A DNA stretch of 64,000 bases from Takakia lepidozioides. Its lineage: Eukaryota > Streptophyta > Takakiopsida > Takakiales > Takakiaceae. The DNA is taken from contig CM060732.1 in NCBI GenBank assembly GCA_030704615.1, positions 47,599,053 through 47,663,052 on the forward strand, written 5' to 3'. Position 1 is the first letter of the stretch; each line of letters opens with the position of its first letter. Both the position numbers and the translations under genes were made by a program. Below the pieces are notes generated by a model. The model was not told the DNA's origin, made no database searches, and worked only from the letters and a program-made list of their open reading frames with translations. Positions 21,301-33,079 of the stretch are shown in pieces.

Positions 21301-24300
21301 GCAGGGATTGATCGAAGCTATCGATATGTTGGATAGACCTCCGCAGCCACTTCGACATGTAATCAAGATTTTCAGTTTTTTGGAAACGTTCATCTGGAGA
21401 CGACCGCTGTCATAAGTAACAATACAACAGTACACAATGTGCCATTACCAGTAGTCCAGCCAATGTCTCCACTTCTACTCTCCAACAACTCCAATTTTTA
21501 CTGCACCTCATTGCTTTGGGGGCATACCCCTAGCCAGGCGGATGTATGCCCGTTAACCACATACAATGCTCATTCTGGATATCAGACAGAACCCTACACA
21601 AACTGGGTGAAGAACCTATTGATCCATACCTAAGAGAAGAATAGCACCATAGTCATAGCGATGTCGAATGCACCGACCTGCAGCAAAGATAAAAAACACT
21701 GTAAGTTTATGCCTTAAGCAGTGGCAAGGTCAGTAGAAGGATTAGGGGGTCGTCGCTCACCGACTGCTTGATTGAGAGCACGGAAGGTTTGCTGGCAGTA
21801 CCATTGATTTCCACTTAGCAGATTCCTTTTCACTTGATTCTCTGTGTTGTACTGCTTTTTTAATGCGACTTGGATATCCTTTCTGCAAGCACATCGACCA
21901 CCCCGAGCTACTTATTTCCCAAGGTTTACCAATTTCACCAGATTTAAAACTGGAGTTTCAGTAGATCCTAGAACAAAGAATGGTTTCTTGTATGTCCTGT
22001 TATATGAAGGAGGAAGATAGGAAAAGAGAGGAAGTCTATAACCTCCATTAAGAGAGGGAGAGAGAGAAGAAATAAGTTCATTACGTCTGTGGAAGGCCAA
22101 AGGACAGCATGCAGAAACAGAACCAAGGAGACCAAACTATGCAATATTCCATCCACTGATCAAAACAGCCTAAGAGAAGTGAAATGAAATTGTACTTTAT
22201 AAATGTCCGCAGAAAGCTCAAAGAGCTTATGGGACAACAGAAAGGAACAAACAAGAAAGAAGGGGGAAAAAAGAGAGGCTTACACGTTTGGAAATGGAAT
22301 GCCAATGATCACCTATTCTGTCTTGTTAGGGGTGCAACCGGAATACAAATCAAGCTATGTTACTGGAGACAGAAAATCATGTAAGAATGCCACAAATCAT
22401 CCTAAACAACACTCTTTAACTCTGGCAATGAGTATAATTCCTGGAAAACAATGACAACACATGGAGACATGGCCTCTAGCAAAGAGGATACAACAACTCG
22501 GGCATTCTTGTCAGAGAAGTCAATTCCTTCTGACACCTGCATTGATCATCAGCAAATTTTCAGTATCTTCTATTCCACGGGACTCACATCCTGCAAGCTC
22601 TCATCTAGACCATATCACCATGTGGCAAATAATATTACCCTTCAAAGAGAAACGTTGTATACCTTCCCTCGGCAAACTGCCAGAAATGCAGCACCCCGCA
22701 CCTGTCTTCCTTTGCACGCTTTTGGGTCAGGGTGACTAGCTCCTTGCCTATGCTTACCATTTCTCTTGATATTCTTATTGGGGAGCTTCTTGCCTGGGTT
22801 GATGGCATTGTAGTAGTCATTCAGAACCAGCTCAAAATTGTCGTTTTTTCCACGTGGCTCTGTCACATATTTTCAAGCATAAATAAGTATGTTCCACATC
22901 ATACAAGTCTGCCAGTTGAGAGGATCCAAATGTAAATTCCCACTCAACCAACTCCAAAGAGAGCTACAATCAGGCACAACAGGAACTATACTTGAACTTA
23001 ATTAAAAGAATGATATGTTACCCACAAACAGCTCTTTCTCTTCAAAGAGGCGTGTCCACTGCCCAGTAGCTTTCCAGCGTCCACATAGTTTGTCCAGGAG
23101 CTTATAGCTTGGGAAAAAAAAGAGAGCTCCATCGGGTGCCACCTTGCAGATCTCCTCCAGCACCATTCCCAAGGCATCCTTCACCATCCAGGTACCCAAG
23201 TCAATAGCTCAGTCCATACAGTCAGACAATGACTGCACAAGCCATAAGTATTTATAGATGCTGACTATCAGTGATAGACTGCATACCTGAAAGGCATATC
23301 CATCAGCATTCTTGTAGCTGGCATTCAGAGGAACATTGCCTGGCCCAAATGACACTGCAGCAGCCCAAACCTGCCAAACACATGATGTGAAAGTCAGACT
23401 TGTCTTAATGTGTATGCTGTGGTAGCATGTATTTCTGAAGTGACAGTTAAGTGAGAAATGAAATGAAATGGTACTTTACAGTTAAATAAGAGAAAAATAG
23501 CAGTAGAGCTCAAAGCTCATTCACTCTTTTCTCATGCATACTCAAGTGAGATGTATATGACTAGACTTTCTGCTCTCTGAGCACCAAAGTTACCTGCTTC
23601 TGCATGTCCACAACATGAGGAGCTTCCATGTGGATCTCAAAAGGAACGCCAAGTTCAGATGCAAACGAATCCATAGGTGATAAGGTCCTGCCAATTCATC
23701 AGGGAGACACAAGTTTGCATTAAGTCAGGTCTTTCTAGTGCAGACACTTCTTGCACGAATAAAGCCTGAGGTTGGCATTGCTACAGGTACTCTGGGGTTT
23801 GGGCATGTGGACATTTTATACAACCATCATGAGTAAAACCAGATCTTCATCTCGTTGACTCCAGCTACAGCCGTTTTGTGTGATGACTCCAAAATGCTTA
23901 CCCTGATGTGAGAATGATAGATCGGGAAGCACTAGCAATTTCCTCAAACACCACCCCTGGGTTTAAGCACCAGAGGCTAATGGAGCTGACCCATCCTGCC
24001 ACTGTCATAGCTGCACAAATTCAACGAGAATCAAGGGTGTGTTCAAACATTGACTCCCTCACTGGACATCAAATCTGAAATGTTGTTGAAAGCTCAAAGA
24101 AGCAGCCTGGAATACTGACCTTCATCACGTTTCACATACTTTCTCACAACCAGCTGATAGTCTCCCAACCGTCGTCCATTGTTTGACAGCATGAACTTGA
24201 GTGATGAGAAAAGGCCTGCATAATCCACAATTTTAGCATATCGGACCTAGATGGTTTTCAGAGAATACCAACACAAGAAATTTGGAACATACACTGCTTT

Positions 24301-27300
24301 GCAGACAACCTGGCCATCAACCACATAGAGATTCAAGATCACAAAAGATCAGAGAATTGCCATATATTCGATCATTCAGCAGCACCAGACGCCAGAGATG
24401 ACAATGGTAAGGAAAGACAGCAAGATGAGGGTTTGTGACACTGATTCTGCAGGGAACTGGAGGAAAAGTTGTGGGTTGCTACCTTCCAGTGCCTTGGCGG
24501 CATGCCCACTCAAGTGATTTACTGTTTCGTCAGGATTTGAAGCAGCTCCGACAGCCTGCACAACCCCCAAAAAATCAAGCCTGTGACAAAGAAACCCTGA
24601 GGAATTTTCCCAAGTTGCTCATCATGATTGAATGTAAATCAGAACTATATTCTGCCCGTGACGGGTACAGACTACAGACAGACCACATCAGCTGAATGAC
24701 TTGACAGAACAATCCATATCCAAATTTGAGAGAGAACTTCAAATAGGACAATAAAGCATGTATAAGTGGCAGAACCTTGTTGGAGCAGTCTAACAGAATC
24801 TGAAAGGATTCCAAGGAGATGCCTGCAGCTCGTAGCTCCTGCACTGCTTTCTCACCCCTCCAGCTGTCATTGGCCACAAAGTTGTCAAGGCAATGGAGAA
24901 TATTACTCAAACGTCCATATATGACATCCATCCACTTTTCTGAAACACACATTCTTACTCTTCAGAAATGCTCAGCAAGTTCACATCCTTCAAAACAAAG
25001 GCACAAGAAGGCATCAACCCTCCGGTAGGCCTCCAACAAGAGGAATATAGAATATATTCAAATAGAGCTCTATGTTCTCTCCTAATAAGGAAAAGCCTTT
25101 CACTTATCAATTTTTTGTGTCATGTGTGTCGCCTCCTTCCTGCCCGCTGCATTCATAAGTGAGTGGGAGGACAAAGGCACATAGTATGCACTTACGAAGA
25201 AGCAAAATGCTCGAAGTCCAATTTTGTTAAGTAGTTAGCCTGGTGGTAAATCCAATCAAGCATTTCCTGCAAGTCAAATGACAGTATTACATCATAGGCA
25301 AGGAACAAGTAAAACAAAATCCTGCACCAAAACCAGGAAGACGTGACAATTCAATCTTCACCTTCAAGCTTTACACTTTGTCAAACACCAAACACAATCT
25401 GGTTAAATATTCATGCTACAAACCTGCACCATATCCAGCAGAGGCCTGTAAATGTTGCTTGTTTCCTCTGTAGCACTCAGCTGCTCAAGCTCCATCCGCA
25501 TGTCTGTATCAAATAGAGTAATTGTTGCAGCTGATTTGTGAATGGATGTCCCAGGTTTGCATTACAGAGAGCCTGTTGATACAAATAAAGACAGAAAGTG
25601 AACAAATGCATACCTTCGAGAACACTAGTTTCCAAATCAATGCTTCCTGCCTCACGTGCTACGTCCTCAATATTGCTGCAAGAGAGCCAGCCATGGTGTA
25701 TCAAAATCGGCCCAGTAACATGGATACATGGAATTTCCCATTTGCTTACATGTCTATTATACCTGGGTTTAACATGACTGGCTTCCACCCACTGGTTTAA
25801 GAAGTGGTCCACAGGGAAAGGACACCATGTTGACTGACGGAAATAAATGTCATATGTGTTAGGCGCTTACTGTGCTTCATCCAGAACAACAATGGCTCCT
25901 TGGACATTCACTTCCATTGCACTCCGGATGATGGGATCAAGGATGTAGCTATAGGGGCAGAACACGATCTCTGCCTCCTCAGCCAATGCTCGAGCAGCAA
26001 AGTATGCACAGCCTGCACCACCATTTTCGACTAGTTAATAATTTCTGAGCTACAAAGCTATTGAGAACAAAACCTGTGTATATGAAGATTTTGGTTGGTT
26101 AAAGTATTGTTATAGGGTATTTCTTGGGGAGCTAGGTTTGCCTAGGTCCACTCCCATTAATGCCTGATGGGCCAAAAATACTATCATCACCATTTATGGA
26201 CTTCTGAAAGTGGAACTCTTGTCAAAGTATTCATTACCATGGGCTGCTGGCACCGACCTTTTACCATGTGACCAACGCTGACAAGGTCCTCAATGTCATG
26301 AATCTCATTAGAACCTCCCTTTCGAAGCGACGAATGTGTCTTCAGTTTGGTCACGTTCCTGAAAAAAAGCTAATGGATTCTGGTTCAGAGATTTGAGAGA
26401 GAAAATTCCAGAACCTCTTACAAACACAACACTACTGGCATAAATACATGTGGGTGACTTGTCCAGAGTCTGCTAGTCATGGGGAGGGCCTAAATCAACA
26501 CACAACAGAAATGAGCGCAACCCATGTTAAATCTAGACAGACTTAAGTTCGTAACTTCCCCTTGGATTCAGACATAATGTCATGCTCTTATGCGAAAGTG
26601 CATATCTGCACAGAAAACAATGATGCTAGAATCTATGACAAGTAAAAGTCTGTAGGCACTCACATGCTCACAACCTTGATTCTCAACTAACTATACCCAC
26701 GTAATCGCAAAATAAGACAAATTCAGACACACATAGTTTCTTTATACATTCTCTGGAGCTTCCATAATCAAGCAAACACACCCTAGATGTGGAAAGTATA
26801 GATGACTGAGATAGGAGATTGATGCCAGCCTGCTAATTAGTAGGCTCACTTGAATTGGGGGCAACATCGCTCAGTGTCCTTCAGTAGAATTTTGCTGCAA
26901 AAAGATCATGGTAAAGCCAGTTAACACCGTATACATGTATGTGTCAAAAAGTATGCAAGAAAAATACACTTGCTAAGCTGCGAGTTCAGTAACTCTGCAC
27001 AGAGAGAAGATCACCGACACACCAGTCCTCATCTACATTCTTCTTCTTCAAAACGTGTTTGTTGGTGCAATAATGCCTCCTTGCTGCCTGCACATGAAGT
27101 CATTCCAACAAGCTCAAGCAGCTGAGAAGTGCCTGAGCTCAGGAGGTAGAACAACGACTCAAGCAGCACACATAGGATTGAATTGGACGAGTCAACCATC
27201 ATTAAGTACAAGAAATCATTTATCCACCGTTGCCACTCACCAGCACTGCCATGGGGACTCGGTACTTAGTCTTCCGAAATTCACGAATAACTTGGGTAAT

Positions 27301-28092
27301 TTGTGAATGAGTCCTCCTGCAAAGATGCTCAGTTGAATTATAATGGAGGACCATACATAGCAGACTCAATTGTTTAAAGCCCTAGAAGCAGGCAGAGTAA
27401 GCAGCGCTTTCCCACCAGAGCACTGGTAGACATGCAAGTCTCAACAAGTCGGGAAAATAAGACTGGACAACTCAACGGATGATTTATCGTAGTGCACTTA
27501 CGTAGCATAAAAGATAGTAGGCACTTTGCGTTTCTTGCATGGTTGATTGCCATTCTTCCCTCCCTTCTGCTGTTTAGTTCCTGAGATACTTGTATTCCCG
27601 TCTTCTGGTACTGCAAAACAATAACAACCATTTTGGGAACTTTACAGACTCAATTGACCCAAAAGCTTTCAGCGTATTGAAAGTTCCCTCAGCTTCAGCT
27701 AAGAATGGAGCCGACATTTCGAGATCAAGCACCACCAAGTGGTAGGTCCGTGTACCTGAGATTGCGTCTTCAATTATAAACCCCCCGCCTGCAATTAGGC
27801 TGTCACAGGGAGCAGGAGCAGGCGGTGCTGCTTCATACTGCTGCTGCCATGCCAGAGTAGCACAGAGCAGTGCCAGTGTCTTGCCTGAGCCAGTGGGAGA
27901 TTCCAGGAGAGCATTCACACTGCCACGGCCAGCTCTCACACGGGATTGCTCCAAAGCGGCCAGAACCTTCCCCATGTACGCCAGCTGAGGCCCATACGCC
28001 TTGTAAGGAAACTCCACATCCACTCCACATATCTTGTATCGCATTCCTTTACTGCCACCTTCGCTTCCTCTTGCACCATCGCCTTCTACCAT
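18329..28092 (-). CDS. FANCJ: FANCJ/BRIP1-type DEAH iron-sulphur DNA helicase
   Basis: XPD-family 5'-3' DNA helicase for crosslink repair and fork stability. About 28 phase-consistent exons give about 1,329 residues. Exons: 27756-28092, 27502-27610, 27241-27316, 27023-27087, 26850-26894, 26258-26358, 25871-26012, 25614-25675, 25424-25503, 25196-25266, 24776-24959, 24483-24555, 24120-24215, 23902-24010, 23594-23687, 23287-23370, 23022-23178, 22663-22859, 22492-22536, 22284-22312, 21761-21882, 21630-21677, 21269-21393, 20847-21058, 19242-20253, 19040-19090, 18490-18660, 18329-18421. Q motif FPYKAYGPQ and Walker A ESPTGSGKT are near residues 29-72. RTHSQITQVIREF and the Fe-S cysteines follow. 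The DEAH codon for His is split between exons 7 and 8 (LDEAHNIEDVAREAG). Further motifs are ILTSGTLSPM, VSEGIDFSD, IIGIPFPNVKD and QAVGRCIRHR. The long C-terminal exon is less conserved and ends with a basic KPKRARV. The start of the 20253 exon and the last two exons are least certain. Confidence 0.88.
20535..20770 (-). mobile_element. Possible tRNA-derived SINE in a FANCJ intron
   Basis: On the minus strand it begins near 20768 with TGGCCAAGTGGTTAGGGCAC, a good pol III A-box match. About 210 bp of non-coding sequence follow, including GGTTAACTGGGTCAGCCGGT. A clear B box was not found, so the call is tentative. It lies inside the predicted intron 20254-20846. Confidence 0.35.
22168..22265 (-). 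mobile_element. LINE 3'-end fragment in a FANCJ intron
   Basis: The plus strand reads AGTGAAATGAAATTGTACTT and then CAAAGAGCTTATGGGACAAC. This is the reverse complement of the 3' UTR and pentamer tail of the LINE family at 34248-35121. Confidence 0.65.
23452..23490 (-). mobile_element. Very short LINE tail remnant
   Basis: GAGAAATGAAATGAAATGGT, then ACTTTACAGTT. Only the tail and the last few bases of the LINE 3' UTR remain. It is in a FANCJ intron. Confidence 0.45.
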
Positions 28093-28163
28093 TGTGCACA
28101 CAAGCGATGCCTATGTTGTTGAGCGGAGGAGCAACACGAAAAAGAGTAGCAGCTGCAGCAACA

Positions 28164-28174
28164 TTTGGCGGGAA
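28164..28174. promoter_or_regulatory. E2F-like site upstream of the FANCJ-type helicase
   Basis: TTTGGCGGGAA, about 72 bp upstream of the predicted start codon at 28092, is identical to the element at 14705-14715 upstream of MCM2. It fits the plant E2F/DP consensus, and the position suits a core promoter. Function is inferred. Confidence 0.6.
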
Positions 28175-29241
28175 TACGCACTGGCTCGCTCTCTCTTTTC
28201 AAAGGGTGTGGTGTCTCCCATCATCCGATCTTTTTCATGAATATTCTGTCTACTCTCTTCTTTCGGAAGGGCCGAAACCCACCAATTTGTCACAACGCCT
28301 GCTCGCACAAAGATGTACATCGGCCATGGAACATCTTGTGTTGTGCCAAAGCTGATTGTGTGATGCCCACATGAAGAAAACACTGCTCTTCTGTGTAGCT
28401 ACTGAGAGTTTTGCTGTGTCTCGGCCACCTTACCTGCTCGGACAGCATCATGCCTTGTAGGTTTGAACCTTGGAATCTTCACAGCCTCTCTGATATACTA
28501 TAGTGCACGCACTTCATTGTGTGGAACTCTTTTCTTCTTTTGGTGGGTGCGGAGACCTCAGAATGACATGACAAAGCCAAGGAAGAGCATTTGCATACAA
28601 CTACCAAACAACCCCCAAAGAATTCTGACCCTCAGCAATCACATCAAAGAACATCAAATATAAACAAATGCCTTGCAAGGCTCAATGGTCTATTGTCAAT
28701 GATGCAATTCCATCTGCATTTGCCATAGAGTTGAAGCCCTAAGGGTGCACCAAATTGGGAAGCTAGAAGCCAAAGAGTTACTGTTCAGATTGTAATTGAG
28801 CAACAGAAGTTCGGGGCTACTAAACTCCAGCTGTGGGACTTCGATTCCAGCACCTACAAACTGGGTAATAAGTTTTGTAAATTGATTGTGAATGAAATGG
28901 GGGCTCAACTCTCCTGTTCGGTAACTCTAGTGGAGAGTATCCGATTTGATATACACGTCAACTGTTGCAGCAACTCAAAGGAAGGTCAATATAATACTGC
29001 AACTTTCACCAGAAAATTGCAATCCCCGGAAACCTTGTTCAACCTTTCTCAGATCTAAACCTTACTTTTATGCCTCCTTTTCCTTGCGAACTCCTCTGCA
29101 GTAAGATTCTCACTGACTTACTCTTGCTGTTAACGAGTCATACTTCATTGTGATCATCCCCCATGGACAGCTAACAGAAGTCAACTGCCTGTCGCATTCA
29201 ATAATAGTCCACACTTTTCTTTCGAGTGTCTCTTACTTTCT
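28175..29241. other. Intergenic region between FANCJ-type helicase and PPR genes
   Basis: This should hold the helicase promoter and the PPR 3' UTR. No coding sequence or repeat was recognised. Confidence 0.5.
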
Positions 29242-32200
29242 TCACCTGTAATCCCCACAAGAACAACCCCCATCTTGGAAGTGGTGAAATCGATAGGCAT
29301 CCCGTACAACAATTGTTCGCTCAACAATCTTTGAAATGAATTTGGTGGCAGTGTGACAGTCACCACACACCCTCAGATTCTTGATGACTCGGATAGGCAT
29401 CCTAGGGGGTGTGCTGATTAGCCCAAAAGCAATCGCCAACCTCTCACTGTGATGAGAAACAGAAAGTTCGTTCTGTTTCTCCTCCAAATCATGCGATACA
29501 AAGTGTGTGTCAGGCACATACCCAGCCTCCCTCATCTGTCCAGACAATCTCCTAAGCTCAGTATGAATATCCTCAATTTGTGGATGTAATTTGTCATCTG
29601 CAACAAATGTATGCACCCGGTCACCAACCTCAATGCAGCTATATCCTGGTTCCTTTTTGACACCTCTTCTCTCCAGCATTGTTCTCACATTTGCTTGATC
29701 GACCCACCTGCCAGCCGCACCATATATGTTTGATAATAGCGCATAAGCTGTGGCGTCCTGGGGATCCCACTTGACAATGCATTTTGATGCATGTTCTGCT
29801 AGCTCCACATTGCCATGGATTCTGCAGGCACCAAGCAAGGCTCTCCATACCGAAGCATCTGGTTCAATCGGCATTTTGTTAATGAAGTCCTCGGCCTCAT
29901 TCAATCGCCCTGCACGGCCAAGGAGGTCCACCATGCAGCCATAATGCTCTAGTGTAGGTGAAAGACCATGACATCGGCTCATAGAATCAAAGTAATGACA
30001 GCCTTCATCCACTAGGCCCACATGGCTACATGCAGATAGAAGAGATATAAAGCTGATACTGTCTGGCTTCAAGCCTTTTTGTTGCATTTGTTCAAATAGT
30101 TGGAGGACCTCCCTACCACACCCATGTTGAGCATATCCTGAGATTATAGAACCCCATGAGACCACATCTCGTTCGGCCATGTTGTCGAATACTTTACGTG
30201 CATCCGCTAAGCTCCCACATTTGGCGTACATGTTCACAAGGGTATTCTCCAAATTAATAAATGACACAATTCCAGCTTTCCTCATGTCAGCATGTATATG
30301 TTTGCCCTTTTCTAAGCATCCTAGGCTGGTGCATGCATTGAGAACAGAAATGAACGTGACCCTGTCAGGCGTGACCCCTTGCCGTTGCATGTGCTCATAC
30401 ATTACCAGAGCCTCTTGACCATAACCATGCTGAGCATATCCTGCAATCATCGCACTCCATGAGACCAAATCTCGTTCAACCATACTGTTAAACACTTCAC
30501 ATGCATCCTTTACACTCCCGCATTTGGCGTACATGTCAACAAGAGCAGTCTCCAGGCTGACATCTGGCACAACTCCACTTTTGTTCATGTCATCATGGAC
30601 CCTCTTGCCCTTTTCCAGTGCTCCTAGGCTGGCACAAGCATTGAGGATGCAAGTGAAGGTGACCCTGTCTGGTGTCACCGCTTCCCATTGCATTTGCTCA
30701 TAGATCTTCAAAGCCTCTTCACCACATCCATGCAGAGCATATCCTGCAATCATAACATTCCATATGACCAGATCTCGTTTAGCCATACTGTCAAACACTT
30801 CATGTGCATCCTTCATGCTCCCACATTTGGCATACATGTCAACAAGTGAAGTCTCCAAATTAATATATGACACTATCCCAGCGTTCATGATGTCGGCATG
30901 AACCTCTCTGCCCTTTTCCAAGGCTCCTACACTGGCACATGCATTGAGAACGCAAATGTAGGTCACCCTATCAGGCATCACCCTTTCACGTTGCATTTCC
31001 TCATAGATCTTCAAAGCATCCATACCACACCCATGTTGAGTGTATCCTGTGATCATAGAACTCCATGAGACCACATCTCGTTCAGCCATATTGTCAAAAA
31101 CTTCGTGTCCATCCTTCATGCTCCCGCATTTGGCATACATATCAATGAGGCTGTTCTCCAAACTAATATATGACCCCATTCCAGCTTTCCTGATGTGAGC
31201 ATGAACCCACTTGCCTTTTTCCAGTGCTTTTAGGCTAGCACATGCATTTAGACTGCAAATGAATGTAACCCTGTCAGGTGTTACCCCTTCCTGTCGCATG
31301 TTCTCGTAGATCTTGAGAGCCTCTACACCATACCCATGTTGAGCGTATCCTGCGATCATGGCGTTCCAGGAGACCACATCTCGTTTTGCCATTTTTCCGA
31401 ACACTTGACGTGCATCCTTTATGCTCCCGCATTTGGCATACATGTTAACAAGAGTATTCTCCAAATTAACATATGAGGTAAATCCGGCTTTCACAATATC
31501 AATATGTACCTCTTTGCCCTTTTCCAGGGCCTTTAAGGTGGCACACGCATTGAGAACAGAAATGAAGGTGACTATATTTGGCGTCACTCCTTCTTGTTGC
31601 ATTTGCTCATACAGCTTGAAAGCCTCATTAGCATACCCATGCTGAGCATATCCTGCAATCATCGCACTCCATGATACGACATCTCGCTTAGTCATGCTGT
31701 CAAACACTTGTTGTGCATCCTTCATGCTCCCACATTTGGCATACATATTCACAAGGGTGTTCTCTAAATTAATAAATAACGCAATTCCAGCTTTCATGAT
31801 GTCGGCGTGGACCTCTTTGCCCTTTTCAAAAGATCTTAGGCTAGCGCAAACATTGAGAACACATATGAATGTAATCCTGTCAGGCGTCAACCCTTCCTGC
31901 TGCATCTGCTCATAGATTTTAAAAGCCTCCTTACCACACCCATGTCGGGCATATCCTGCTATCATTATAGTCCATGTAAATGTATCTCGTTCAGGCATTT
32001 TGTCAAACACTTGGCATGCATCCACTAGGCTCCCACATTTGGCATACATGTTGACAAGGGTGTTGAGTAGAACAATATCTGGCTTGAATCCACTCTGGAT
32101 AATCTGGGCATGCACCTGCTTTCCCTCTGCTAGATCTTTCATTTTGATACATTCCTGCAGGAGACAGATGTAAGTATTGGAGTCTGCCCACATGCCTCGT

Positions 32201-32391
32201 CGGGTCAAAATGTCCACCGCCTCTTTCAGACGTCCTGCCTTACATAGAGTCCTCATATCCCCAGAAGTGCCAGAATAGTTCTTGTTGACTTCCTCTCTTT
32301 GTCCTCTTTCAAAAGCAGTGGTGATGGAGGTACTACTCTGGCTGCCAGTTTGACATCCAACAAGCAATTGTGCCTGATTCGACCGTGCCAT
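29242..32391 (-). CDS. PLS-class pentatricopeptide repeat protein with DYW deaminase domain
   Basis: Predicted organelle RNA-editing factor: the PPR tract binds one RNA site and the DYW domain deaminates a C. One exon of 1,049 residues; I chose the ATG at 32391, the first in frame, although the frame is open to 32454 upstream. After a ~70-residue leader come seven successive 101-residue units of about 31 + 35 + 35 residues (S, P, L motifs). Then come S2, the E motifs and the PG box (EPGYSCIEV). The DYW domain keeps the zinc ligands: HSERLAIAFG (HxE), then CGDCH (CxxCH) and HHFQDGGCSCGDY. The chain ends in DYR rather than DYW because the last codon is AGG where TGG is usual. The 5' ~460 bp recur as a pseudogene at 46165-46539. 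The organelle and RNA target cannot be read from the sequence. Confidence 0.93.
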   Translation of the reverse strand: MARSNQAQLLVGCQTGSQSSTSITTAFERGQREEVNKNYSGTSGDMRTLCKAGRLKEAVDILTRRGMWADSNTYICLLQECIKMKDLAEGKQVHAQIIQSGFKPDIVLLNTLVNMYAKCGSLVDACQVFDKMPERDTFTWTIMIAGYARHGCGKEAFKIYEQMQQEGLTPDRITFICVLNVCASLRSFEKGKEVHADIMKAGIALFINLENTLVNMYAKCGSMKDAQQVFDSMTKRDVVSWSAMIAGYAQHGYANEAFKLYEQMQQEGVTPNIVTFISVLNACATLKALEKGKEVHIDIVKAGFTSYVNLENTLVNMYAKCGSIKDARQVFGKMAKRDVVSWNAMIAGYAQHGYGVEALKIYENMRQEGVTPDRVTFICSLNACASLKALEKGKWVHAHIRKAGMGSYISLENSLIDMYAKCGSMKDGHEVFDNMAERDVVSWSSMITGYTQHGCGMDALKIYEEMQRERVMPDRVTYICVLNACASVGALEKGREVHADIMNAGIVSYINLETSLVDMYAKCGSMKDAHEVFDSMAKRDLVIWNVMIAGYALHGCGEEALKIYEQMQWEAVTPDRVTFTCILNACASLGALEKGKRVHDDMNKSGVVPDVSLETALVDMYAKCGSVKDACEVFNSMVERDLVSWSAMIAGYAQHGYGQEALVMYEHMQRQGVTPDRVTFISVLNACTSLGCLEKGKHIHADMRKAGIVSFINLENTLVNMYAKCGSLADARKVFDNMAERDVVSWGSIISGYAQHGCGREVLQLFEQMQQKGLKPDSISFISLLSACSHVGLVDEGCHYFDSMSRCHGLSPTLEHYGCMVDLLGRAGRLNEAEDFINKMPIEPDASVWRALLGACRIHGNVELAEHASKCIVKWDPQDATAYALLSNIYGAAGRWVDQANVRTMLERRGVKKEPGYSCIEVGDRVHTFVADDKLHPQIEDIHTELRRLSGQMREAGYVPDTHFVSHDLEEKQNELSVSHHSERLAIAFGLISTPPRMPIRVIKNLRVCGDCHTATKFISKIVERTIVVRDAYRFHHFQDGGCSCGDYR

Positions 32392-33079
32392 CCTGTGTGA
32401 CTCCAACTCGTAAATGCAAGCTTGTAGGATGTCAAGTTGAATAATAAATCCCAAAACTCCTGGATGCTCAAAACAAAGATCTCTTCATGGTACAGGCTTC
32501 TTGCAGCAGATTTACAAACAACACCAATTCTCTCTAAAACCTTGAATCGTGATCAAGACAATACCTGCTGTATTGTCTTCGTGGAGATACATTCTGTATG
32601 TCAACATTTGAATCATCACCAGATTGTACAACAATGGCAGTTAGCTCTGGTTCCACCCAAGGATGATATGTCCAACTCGAAATCCAAAGCACCTCCTTGG
32701 CCCGCTTATGTCCAAAGTCTGGTGATCTTGCATGTTTCTGTGAAAAGCAGGAGTGGGCAGCTGAGCAGCCATAGCTTCAAGCACAGCCTTGCATTGAGCT
32801 ACAACCAACAAAGCACCACACGTAGAGCCTTAAACAACATGTCATAACTTTGAACAAAGCAACTTCAATGTTGTTGTTGACTAATAACTGACTGATTCAC
32901 CAATAAGAACGCAACCATGATCCAGCACAAAAATACATTATACCAGCTTTACCGAGAATCCTACACATGACTGGGTAATAACTGAGATAATTCACCTTGT
33001 TAGTTGTACTGCCCCACCATTTTGAAGGCTCCGACTTGAACTCCTGCCAAAGCTGTTCTATAACTTTTGCTCGGCCTGC

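Noticed and set aside
30179-31915. Several plus-strand frames inside the PPR gene
   Set aside because: They are antisense shadows repeated because the PPR units themselves repeat every 303 bp.
29900-32150. Regular 303-bp repeats as a CRISPR-like array
   Set aside because: The repeats encode PPR motifs in one continuous frame in a plant nuclear gene; there are no short repeats with unique spacers.
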